Assembly (NCBI GenBank): GCA_001872285.1
Contig: MNXU01000061.1
Coordinates: forward strand, 1-35,589
Direction of reading: 5' to 3'
Source of the DNA: Betaproteobacteria bacterium CG2_30_68_42
GTDB lineage: Bacteria > Pseudomonadota > Gammaproteobacteria > Burkholderiales > Rhodocyclaceae
Length of the DNA: 35,589 bases
The notes beneath the pieces are model-generated. The model was given only the letters and a program-made list of their open reading frames with translations, had not been told where the DNA came from and did no database searches. Within the stretch, counting starts at the first letter, position 1. Each line of letters begins with the position of its first letter. The translations under genes were made by a program, and so were the position numbers. This document shows positions 1 through 5,822 of the stretch, in pieces.

Positions 1-1
1 A

Positions 2-1132
2 GAATACTTCCTCGGCAAGTTCGCCCAGGCCGAGGGCAAGCTCGGCGGCGAGTTCTTCACGCCGCGCTGCATCGTCCGGTTGCTGGTCGAGATGCTCGAA
101 CCCTACGAGGGCCGCGTCTACGACCCCTGCTGCGGCTCGGCGGGCATGTTCGTGCAGTCGGAACGCTTCGTGGAGGCCCACGGGGGACAGAAGACCGACA
201 TCTCGATCTTCGGGCAGGAATCGAACCCCACCACCTGGCGGCTGGCGCACATGAACCTCGCCATCCGCGGCATCGAGGCCAACCTGGGCTCGCAGCCCGC
301 CGACAGCTTCCTGCGCAACCTGCACCCCGACCTCAAGGCCGACTACATCCTCGCCAATCCACCGTTCAACATCTCGGACTGGTCAGGCAAGCTCCTGGCC
401 GACGACGTGCGCTGGCGCTTCGGCACGCCGCCGGTCGGCAACGCCAACTACGCCTGGATCCAGCACTTCATCCACCACCTCGCGCCGCCCAACGGTCGCG
501 GCGGCGGGGTCGCCGGCTTCGTCATGGCCAACGGTTCGCTCTCCACCGGCACCGGCGGCGAGGGCGAGATTCGCCAGCGCATCATCGAGGCGACCTGGTG
601 GACTGCATCCCCGCCTGCCTGTGGTTCCTCACCCGCGACAAGACCGGCAAGAACCTCAAACACGGCGGGCGCGACCGCAGCGGCGAGACGCTCTTCATCG
701 ACGCGCAAGCTCGGCACCATGCAGACGCGGACGCTGCGTGTGCTCACCGGCGGCGATGATGGTGAAAGCATGCTGGCCGACGGCATGGGCGACCCGAAGC
801 CCGACTCGGACCTCGGCCGCATCGTCTACGCCTTCCGCCAGTGGCGCGGCGAGCGCGCGCCCGACTGGTGGGACGAGGCACAGCACGGCGCGTGGGCCTA
901 CCGCGACATCCCCGGCTTCTGCAAAGCCGAGACGGTCGCGGGCATCGGCAAGCACGGCTTCGTGCTCACCCCCGGCCGCTACGTCGGCGCCGAGGAGCAG
1001 GAGGACGACGGCGAGCCGTTCGCGGAGAAGTACCCGCGGCTGCTGGCGGAGTTGGAGGAGTGCTTTGGGGAGGGGGAGCGGTTGATGGGGGTGGTGCGGG
1101 AGAAGCTGGCGAGGTTGGGATCCGATGAATAG
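2..1132 (+). CDS. hsdM: Type I restriction-modification DNA methyltransferase subunit HsdM, 5' cut by window, internally frameshifted
   Basis: HsdM is the adenine-N6 methyltransferase subunit of a type I restriction-modification enzyme and works with HsdS. The frame is open from base 2, starting inside the conserved [13 protein letters not shown] segment. SAM-binding motif I ([10 protein letters not shown]) and catalytic motif IV (NPPF) are both present. The C-terminal end ([20 protein letters not shown]) is family-typical. Between about 590 and 706 the reading frame is wrong. The expected protein ([34 protein letters not shown]) appears in another frame, and the LPGQLF-type segment normally found between DCI and PACLWFL is missing. 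One base is lost near 590, about 39 near 609 and two near 704; together they restore the frame. The product would carry about 38 foreign residues and is probably impaired, unless these are sequencing errors. The gene overlaps hsdS by 8 bases. Confidence 0.9.
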   Translation, partial: EYFLGKFAQAEGKLGGEFFTPRCIVRLLVEMLEPYEGRVYDPCCGSAGMFVQSERFVEAHGGQKTDISIFGQESNPTTWRLAHMNLAIRGIEANLGSQPADSFLRNLHPDLKADYILANPPFNISDWSGKLLADDVRWRFGTPPVGNANYAWIQHFIHHLAPPNGRGGGVAGFVMANGSLSTGTGGEGEIRQRIIEATWWTASPPACGSSPATRPARTSNTAGATAAARRSSSTRKLGTMQTRTLRVLTGGDDGESMLADGMGDPKPDSDLGRIVYAFRQWRGERAPDWWDEAQHGAWAYRDIPGFCKAETVAGIGKHGFVLTPGRYVGAEEQEDDGEPFAEKYPRLLAELEECFGEGERLMGVVREKLARLGSDE

Positions 1133-2465
1133 TTGGACCAACTCAACCTTGGGGGATCTCGCTGAGTTCCAGCGTGGCTTGGACCTGCCCGTTGGTGACC
1201 GGCACGATGGGCCCTTCCCAGTTGTCGCGGCCACCGCACCAGTCGGGACTCATCACTCTTTCAAGGTCAAAGGGCCTGGTGTCGTCATTGGTCGAAGCGG
1301 GAGCATCGGTGGCGGACAGTTCATCGAAAGCGACTTCTGGCCGCTAAACACCACGCTCTGGGTCAAGGACTTCAAAGGTAATGATCCGCGGTTCACTTTC
1401 TATTTCGTCACAAACATTGACTTTACCGGCCTCAATGCGGGAAGTAGCGTTCCGACGCTGAACCGGAATCACATCCACCAGATTGCTGTCCGCTACCCGG
1501 CAGACGTTGACGAACAACGCGCCATCGCCGGTGTCCTCGGCGCGCTGGACGACAAGATCGAGCAGAACCGGCGCACGGCGCAGGCGCTGGAGCGGCTGGC
1601 GCGGGCGATCTTCCGGGCGTGGTTCGTGGACTTCGAGCCGGTCAAGGCCAAGGCCGCCGGGGCGACCGCCTTCCCCGGAATGCCCCAGCCCGTCTTCGAC
1701 GCCCTGCCCACCCGCTTCGTCGATTCCGCCATCGGCCCCGTGCCGGACGGGTGGGAGGTGAAGGCGATTGGCGATGTGGTCACTGCAAAGGGTGGCGGCA
1801 CACCAAGCACGACAAACTCCGACTACTGGGACGGCGGCGAGCATTGCTGGGCAACTCCGAAAGACATGTCGCGCCTGTCGCATCCTGTGCTGCTCGACAC
1901 GGAGCGCCGCATCACCGACGCTGGCGTCAATAGCATCAGCTCCGGCATCCTGCCCGTCGGCACTGTGTTGATGTCTTCGCGAGCGCCGGTGGGCTACCTG
2001 GCCATCGCTGGCGTGCCGACTGCAATCAATCAGGGGTTTATCGCGATGGTGTGCGACGGCCCATTGCCGCCTACCTACGTTCTCAACTGGGCGTTCACTT
2101 CAATGGACGCGATCAAGGCCCACGCGAGCGGGACGACCTTCCCAGAGATCAGCAAGAAGAACTTCCGCCCGCTGCCAGTCGTGCAGCCGACCGATGATGT
2201 GATCGCTGCTTATGAGCAAACGGCCGATCCGCTTTTCGAGCTAATCACAATGTGCGTCAAGGAGAACGAGCAGTTGGCCGTGATGCACGACTACCTGCTG
2301 CCCAAGCTGCTATCGGGCCAGGTGCGTGTGCCGGTAGGGGCGCAGCATGCTGCGCCCCTACAACCCCTACAACCCCTACAACCCCTACAACCGCCACCGG
2401 TGTCCCAACCAACGGAGCCCCTGCAACCACAACCACCGGGCCAGGCCGTCAGGAAGATTGGCTGA
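1125..2465 (+). CDS. hsdS: Type I restriction-modification specificity subunit HsdS
   Basis: HsdS gives the methyltransferase and restriction complex its target sequence. The 446-residue protein has the usual two target-recognition domains (roughly residues 1-125 and 205-370), each followed by a conserved helical spacer. The central spacer reads DEQRAIAGVLGALDDKIEQN, then RTAQALERLARAIFRAWFVDF. The distal spacer ends in MHDYLLPKLLSGQVRV, where family members normally stop. Here the frame continues for about 40 Pro/Gln-rich residues (APLQPLQPLQPLQPP), encoded by a perfect 28-base GTAG...CTAC palindrome and a run of 9-base repeats (2334-2388). The tail is therefore repeat-derived. Its stop codon overlaps the start of the next gene (TGATG), so the two are probably translationally coupled. 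The start at 1125 overlaps hsdM, as is usual in these operons. Confidence 0.93.
   Translation: MNSWTNSTLGDLAEFQRGLDLPVGDRHDGPFPVVAATAPVGTHHSFKVKGPGVVIGRSGSIGGGQFIESDFWPLNTTLWVKDFKGNDPRFTFYFVTNIDFTGLNAGSSVPTLNRNHIHQIAVRYPADVDEQRAIAGVLGALDDKIEQNRRTAQALERLARAIFRAWFVDFEPVKAKAAGATAFPGMPQPVFDALPTRFVDSAIGPVPDGWEVKAIGDVVTAKGGGTPSTTNSDYWDGGEHCWATPKDMSRLSHPVLLDTERRITDAGVNSISSGILPVGTVLMSSRAPVGYLAIAGVPTAINQGFIAMVCDGPLPPTYVLNWAFTSMDAIKAHASGTTFPEISKKNFRPLPVVQPTDDVIAAYEQTADPLFELITMCVKENEQLAVMHDYLLPKLLSGQVRVPVGAQHAAPLQPLQPLQPLQPPPVSQPTEPLQPQPPGQAVRKIG
2334..2388 (+). repeat. REP-like palindrome plus 9-base tandem repeats inside hsdS 3' end
   Basis: Bases 2334-2361 are a perfect 28-base palindrome that begins GTAGGGGCGC and ends GCGCCCCTAC. 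Three tandem copies of AACCCCTAC follow (2362-2388). The GTAG tetranucleotide next to a hairpin is the form of REP sequences recognised by RAYT transposases, and a RAYT gene starts 77 bases downstream. The repeat is translated as the Pro/Gln-rich tail of HsdS. Confidence 0.8.
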
Positions 2466-3097
2466 TGGGCAGCGCGACCGTCCAACATCGCAGGCGTTCG
2501 ATTCGGTTGAAGAACTACGATTACGCGCAGGCTGGGGCCTATTTCGTCACCCTGTGCACGCGGGATCGTGCCTGCCTGTTCGGTGATGTGCGCGACGACA
2601 AAATATGCCTGAATGCCGACGGGCAGGTGGCCGACGAATGTTGGGCGACCATTCCGGATCATGTGCGTGGGGTTTCGCTGGACGTGTGGGTGGTCATGCC
2701 GAATCACGTGCATGGCATCGTGGTTATCGATTCAACCGACCACGTAGGGGCGCCGGTAGGGGCGCCGGTAGGGGCGCCGGTAGGGGCGCCGGTAGGGGCG
2801 CCGGTAGCTGCGCCCCTACAACCCCTACAACCCCTACCGCATCGGGGCGTACCGTCCGGTTCCTTGGCGGCGGTGGTGCGATCATTCAAATCCGCTGTCA
2901 CCAAACGCATCAATGATGGACGCGGTACGCCCGGTGCCGCTGTCTGGCAACGCAACTACTACGACCACATCATTCGCAGTGAGGAATCGCTGAACCGCAT
3001 CCGTCAATACATACTCGACAATCCGGCCCGCTGGTCCTTCGACCGCGAGAACCCTTGCGTAACCCAGGCAGAACCGGAGGACGCATGGCGGGCATGA
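2465..3097 (+). CDS. REP-associated tyrosine transposase (RAYT, Y1_Tnp family)
   Basis: RAYTs are single-strand HUH nucleases related to IS200/IS605 TnpA and are thought to spread REP hairpins. The start at 2465 overlaps the hsdS stop (TGATG) and gives 210 residues. Family signatures are the N-terminal RRSIRLKNYDYAQAGAYFVT segment, the HUH motif in VVMPNHVHGIVV, and the C-terminal block with the presumed catalytic tyrosine (WQRNYYDHIIRSEESLNRIR, then ILDNPARW). Right after the HUH strand the protein carries an unusual GAPV repeat followed by LQPLQPL (about residues 94-125). This is encoded by five 12-base GTAGGGGCGCCG copies plus AACCCCTAC repeats (2744-2837), matching the element in hsdS. 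A longer frame reaches back to 2252 but runs inside hsdS. The gene sits where hsdR would be expected. Confidence 0.92.
   Translation: MGSATVQHRRRSIRLKNYDYAQAGAYFVTLCTRDRACLFGDVRDDKICLNADGQVADECWATIPDHVRGVSLDVWVVMPNHVHGIVVIDSTDHVGAPVGAPVGAPVGAPVGAPVAAPLQPLQPLPHRGVPSGSLAAVVRSFKSAVTKRINDGRGTPGAAVWQRNYYDHIIRSEESLNRIRQYILDNPARWSFDRENPCVTQAEPEDAWRA
2744..2837 (+). repeat. Tandem GTAGGGGCGCCG repeats and REP-like arms inside the transposase gene
   Basis: Five perfect 12-base copies of GTAGGGGCGCCG (2744-2803) are followed by GTAGCTGCGCCCCTAC (2804-2819) and two AACCCCTAC copies (2820-2837). The GTAGGGGCG units can pair with the CGCCCCTAC arm. The length is a multiple of three, so the transposase frame stays open. 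The building blocks are the same as in the hsdS repeat. Confidence 0.85.
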
Positions 3098-3276
3098 GTG
3101 AATCCGCAGTCGAGAACGGCGCGATAGCACACTTCGACACGGCCGGCGCGGTGACCAAACGCGGCGTCGAGATAGACGACGCGGGGGAACGTGGCGGTGC
3201 GGCCGAGGTCGTGCTCAAAGGCCGCCTCGGCGCGGCCCCTTCGGCACCCCACCGTTTGCACTGCGCATTGCGTTGA
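3085..3276 (+). pseudogene. Small ORF, possible hsdR N-terminal vestige
   Basis: This short frame overlaps the transposase end and reads MAGMSESAVENGAIAHFD before losing any recognisable character. Many HsdR proteins begin with M-[ST]-E-S-x-V-E followed by an A-L-A-W-L-E-type helix. The resemblance, together with its position after hsdM-hsdS, suggests a decayed hsdR start. The match covers only about 15 residues and no helicase or nuclease motif follows, so this is a weak inference. The opposite strand is also open here but gives nothing recognisable. Confidence 0.25.
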
Positions 3277-3290
3277 GTAAAATTACTCAA
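3273..3290. promoter_or_regulatory. Palindromic operator-like site touching the ATPase start codon
   Basis: TTGAGTAA-AA-TTACTCAA is a perfect 8-base inverted repeat with a two-base spacer. It ends one base before the ATG at 3292 and is AT-rich in a GC-rich setting. No ribosome binding site is visible before this ATG. A repressor site for the downstream ATPase gene is the simplest reading; the binding protein is unknown. Confidence 0.55.
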
Positions 3291-3291
3291 T

Positions 3292-3723
3292 ATGAAGCGT
3301 AAAACGCAGGACACGTACCAACGCCCCCAGTCCGCCGAGCTGGCCCGCAGGCTGGCGGAGCCTCGCCGTCACTTGCAGGTGGTGACCGGGGCGCGGCAGG
3401 TGGGCAAGACCACGCTGGTGCAGCAGGTGACCGAGCAGTTGCAGCGCCCGGTGCGCTTCGTCAGCGCCGACGAGCCGACGCTGCGCGATGGCGCGTGGCT
3501 GCGCCAGCAGTGGGAAGCGGCGCGGCTGCAGCAACGAAGAAGGGGTCAGGTCTTGACATGCAGGTCAAGACCTGCCGTTCCTGATTCAGGAACGCAAGGA
3601 TCGAAGAAATCTCCGACCTCGCATGGCCGACCCCGAACCACCTCTCCTGGCCGTTGCGCGGTGTTGAGTTGTCGCTTGGGTCCAGACCCAACGCCGGCAA
3701 GCACCGTTTGTGCGCGTGTCTGA
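3292..3723 (+). pseudogene. AAA ATPase (ATPase/DUF4143-type) N-terminal fragment truncated by a repeat element
   Basis: The first ~83 residues match the start of the large family of AAA ATPases that usually carry a C-terminal DUF4143 domain. They include a Walker A motif (VVTGARQVGKTTLVQQV) and the typical FVSADEPTLRDGAWL and QWEAARL segments. From about base 3540 the frame enters the inverted-repeat element at 3542-3895, and the rest of the 143-residue ORF is element sequence. Walker B and everything after it are absent, and the missing 3' part is not found beyond the element. So this was not a simple insertion into an otherwise intact gene. The fragment is expected to be non-functional. A palindrome abuts its start codon. 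Confidence 0.8.
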
Positions 3724-3895
3724 GCGATTGGGGGTCATGCGGGAACGTCGCGCGATGCAACGCTCGCGCTCGGCGGCAACCGGTTTCCGGGCCAGCACGT
3801 GGCCCCGACGCGCCGGCGCATGCCAAGGTTCGTTCCCGGACTCGGCCGCCGACGGGCGCCGCGCAGCACCATGCTACATTGCTAGACCTGACCCC
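3542..3895 (+). mobile_element. MITE-like element, copy 1 (354 bp, inverted ends)
   Basis: The ends are 12-base perfect inverted repeats, GGGGTCAGGTCT at 3542-3553 and AGACCTGACCCC at 3884-3895. Near the left end lie a 28-base palindrome with one mismatch (3547-3574) and a second hairpin (3576-3594). The element is repeated in the same orientation at 4457-4812, by eye roughly 85-90% identical, with the right half most conserved. No intact transposase was found in it. It truncates the ATPase gene. A target-site duplication is not evident. Confidence 0.8.
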
Positions 3896-3914
3896 ATCCC
3901 GCACAAAGGAACGA

Positions 3915-3943
3915 TTGACGCGTCGTACGCAAATACGTACTAT
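3915..3943 (+). promoter_or_regulatory. Sigma-70 promoter and operator of the toxin-antitoxin operon
   Basis: TTGACG (3915-3920), a 17-base spacer and TACTAT (3938-3943) form a near-consensus promoter. An inverted repeat GTACG-N6-CGTAC (3925-3940) covers the spacer and part of the -10 box, as expected for autorepression by a YefM-type antitoxin. GGAGG at 3956-3960 precedes the ATG at 3967. The promoter begins 20 bases after the right end of element copy 1. Confidence 0.75.
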
Positions 3944-3966
3944 GTTGATCTCCTCGGAGGTCAACC

Positions 3967-4209
3967 ATGACCACACTCACCGCAAGCGAAGCGCGGGCCA
4001 ATCTGTATCGCCTCATCGACCAGGCAGCAGAGTCTCACCAACCGATTCACATTGCTGGCAAGCGCACGAGCGCAGTTCTGCTCTCGGCAGAGGATTGGCA
4101 GTCCATTCAGGAAACCCTGTACCTCTTGTGCGTTCCAGGCATGCGCGAGTCCATCAAGGAAGGTATGGCCGAGCCTCTTAGCGAGAGTGCTAAGGAACTC
4201 GACTGGTGA
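3967..4209 (+). CDS. yefM: Antitoxin, Phd/YefM family
   Basis: This 80-residue antitoxin should bind and neutralise the toxin encoded next to it and repress the shared promoter. The N-terminus (MTTLTASEARANLYRLIDQ) is the typical Phd/YefM DNA-binding fold. The middle (HIAGKRTSAVLLSAEDWQSI) is the classic YefM segment, and the acidic C-terminus (AKELDW) is the usual toxin-binding tail. A strong SD (GGAGG) lies six bases before the ATG. The stop codon overlaps the toxin start by four bases (ATG at 4206 inside the antitoxin end), so the two are translationally coupled. The gene appears intact. Confidence 0.93.
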   Translation: MTTLTASEARANLYRLIDQAAESHQPIHIAGKRTSAVLLSAEDWQSIQETLYLLCVPGMRESIKEGMAEPLSESAKELDW

Positions 4210-4499
4210 GCTGGCAGGTTGTCTTCTCCAGGCACGCAGAGAAAGATGCGAAGAAGTTGGCTGCTGTGGGCCTGAAGTCGAAAGCTCAGGAGCTGCTTGC
4301 AATCCTGGCAAACGATCCATTTAAGAACCCGCCGTCCTACGAAAAGCTCGTGGGTGATCTTGCCGGGGCTTACTCTCGGCGCATCAATATCCAGCACCGC
4401 TTGGTCTACGAAGTGTTCATCAAGGAGCGCGTTGTTCGCGTGCTCAGAATGAGGCAGGGGTCAGGTCTTGACATGCATGTCAAGACCTGCCGTTCTTGA
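4206..4499 (+). CDS. yoeB: Toxin, Txe/YoeB family, with C-terminus replaced by element-encoded residues
   Basis: YoeB-type toxins are ribosome-dependent mRNA endonucleases. Family features present are MSWQVVFSRHAEKDAKKL, PPSYEKLVGDL with the conserved Glu, and YSRRINIQHRLVYEV with the conserved Arg. Related toxins end shortly after VVRVLRM with Trp-Thr/Ser-His-Tyr. In E. coli YoeB the last His-Tyr pair (His83-Tyr84) belongs to the active site. Here the frame runs after LRM (base 4451) into element copy 2 and ends RQGSGLDMHVKTCRS. The His-Tyr end is therefore missing and 14-15 element-encoded residues replace it. The toxin is probably inactive or weakened, while the intact antitoxin could still bind it. 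The total of 97 residues exceeds the family's usual 84-90. Confidence 0.9.
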   Translation: MSWQVVFSRHAEKDAKKLAAVGLKSKAQELLAILANDPFKNPPSYEKLVGDLAGAYSRRINIQHRLVYEVFIKERVVRVLRMRQGSGLDMHVKTCRS

Positions 4500-4812
4500 T
4501 TCAAGAACGCAAGGATCGAAGAAATCGGCAACGTCGCATGGTCGACCCCGAACCACTTCTCCTGGCTGTTGCGCGATGTTGAGTCGTCGCTTGGGGCCAT
4601 ACGCAACGCCGGCAGGTACCGTTTGCGCGCGCGTGCCTGACCAATTGGTGCTGGTCCCGCAATGTCGCGCGATGCAACGCTCGCGCTCGGCGGCAACCGG
4701 TTTCCAGCCCAGCACGTGGCCCCGACGCGCCGCCGCGTGCCAAGGTTCGTTCCCGGACTCGGCTGCCGACGGGCGCCGCGCAGCACCATGCTACATTGCT
4801 AGACCTGACCCC
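4457..4812 (+). mobile_element. MITE-like element, copy 2 (356 bp, inverted ends)
   Basis: The same 12-base inverted ends as copy 1 are present (4457-4468 and 4801-4812). A perfect 28-base palindrome lies at 4462-4489 and a 9-base-stem hairpin at 4491-4509. It is in direct orientation to copy 1, and the pair brackets the toxin-antitoxin operon. One frame inside reads NVAWSTPNHFSWLLRDVE, faintly like a transposase HUH region but lacking the second His, so no functional protein is proposed. Confidence 0.8.
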
Positions 4813-4845
4813 ATCCTGTGAGGCTGCCGGGGTGCCCGTCGCGCA

Positions 4846-5115
4846 TCAAAGCCCGACCGTCGTGCCCGGCCCCGCCGGCGCACCACGAATGAAGAGCAGA
4901 CAGCCCGCATCGGTGCGCACCCAGTCGTGCTCCATGCCCGCGCGGGCGAGGTGGTAGTCGCCCGCCTCGCACACGATGCTCCCCGAGCGTGACATCGCCC
5001 TCGAGCACGAAGCATTCCTCGTCGGCGGGATGGCCGTGCGGAGGAATGCGCGCGCCGGCGGCCATGCGCCACGGGCATCGCATCCGCCCGGCGCAACCGC
5101 GCGCACGCGGGGTGC
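4846..5115 (-). pseudogene. Cupin-domain protein (ChrR-like), frameshifted
   Basis: Two overlapping minus-strand frames together give a small cupin. The first reads PWRMAAGARIPPHGHPADEE then CFVLEGDVTLG, with the metal-binding H-x-H and E. The second continues SIVCEAGDYHLARAGMEHDW then VRTDAGCLLFIRGAP to a stop at 4846. The switch occurs near 4983, where one base has been gained or two lost. No good start codon is seen upstream of about 5115. The gene end lies 33 bases from element copy 2. It is a decayed remnant of a cupin related to the ChrR/anti-sigma type; its former role cannot be told. Confidence 0.7.
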
Positions 5116-5151
5116 AGCCCGGTCCTCACCGATGCCGTTTCGCGTCCGGGT

Positions 5152-5751
5152 TCAGAAGGTCGCGCTGATTCGGTCGAGATCTTCGAGGTTCCGGATGCGG
5201 CCGTACATACCGCTCGCCGGATCGCTGGAGTCGGGTAGCCCCAGCGCGAGCGCCCCGATCAGCTTCGCCGTCATCTTCTCCAGCCGGGCGAGGAGCAGTG
5301 CCTCATCGCCGCGCCGGCCCTGGTTGGCCTCGTCCATGCGGAAGGTGGACACCGCCGCGAGCGAGGGTTCCTCGCGCGCCGCGAAGGCGAATTCCCAGTC
5401 CAGCCCCTTGATGTACATGTCATAGGCGGTGAGGCCGATGACGATTCCGCGTCCGTCCCTGAGCAGTTGCGCGCGCTTCGGTTCCAGCACGTCGAAGATC
5501 TCCTGCGCCGGCACCTGGCGCCGCGTGTAGTCGATCATCTGCTTGGTGAGCGAGATCTGCGGGTGCTTCTTCACCGGCAGCGTGAAGCGCTTCTCGAGGT
5601 AGGCGGCGAGGCGGTCGCGCAGCTCCGCCCCGACCGCGCCGATGGGCACCAGATGGATGGTCGCCGCCGGCGCAACGGCGGGCGACTGCGCGTGCGCGGG
5701 CCACGCGAAGGTGAGAGCCGCGACGAGGGCGGTGAACATTCTCGGCATCAT
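5152..5751 (-). CDS. Exported archaemetzincin-like protein lacking the zinc-binding motif
   Basis: The start at 5751 gives 199 residues with a signal peptide (MMPRMFTALVAALTFAWPAHA). The body resembles M54 archaemetzincin-type proteases: IHLVPIGAVGAELRDRLAAY at the start, RGIVIGLTAYDMYIKGLDWE in the middle, then FAFAAREEPSLAAVSTFRM. In that family a HExxHxxGxxH zinc site and a Cys/Met turn follow. The corresponding stretch here is LIGALALGLPD, with no His or Glu, followed by a matching MYGRIRNLEDLDRI tail. The protein is therefore either a zinc-less pseudoprotease or only a distant relative. A longer frame extends upstream to 6381 but overlaps the amidotransferase gene and lacks family features. 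The gene is 71 bases downstream of that amidotransferase on the same strand. Confidence 0.65.
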   Translation of the reverse strand: MMPRMFTALVAALTFAWPAHAQSPAVAPAATIHLVPIGAVGAELRDRLAAYLEKRFTLPVKKHPQISLTKQMIDYTRRQVPAQEIFDVLEPKRAQLLRDGRGIVIGLTAYDMYIKGLDWEFAFAAREEPSLAAVSTFRMDEANQGRRGDEALLLARLEKMTAKLIGALALGLPDSSDPASGMYGRIRNLEDLDRISATF

Positions 5752-5822
5752 GGTCGTTTCGTAACAGTGGGTGGCAGGCGGGAGGATAGGCGCAGCGCGC
5801 CCGGCGTGCGCGGTCGGAATGC

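Noticed and set aside
2252-2464. Upstream extension of the transposase frame
   Set aside because: It lies inside hsdS in another frame. The ATG at 2465, overlapping the hsdS stop, matches the family start.
3004-3261. Minus-strand ORF opposite the possible hsdR vestige
   Set aside because: No recognisable domain, no ribosome binding site, and it runs into the transposase gene.
4516-4640. Possible transposase relic inside element copy 2 (NVAWSTPNHFSWLL)
   Set aside because: Only one short stretch resembles a Y1 transposase and the second catalytic His is missing. The match is too short to support.
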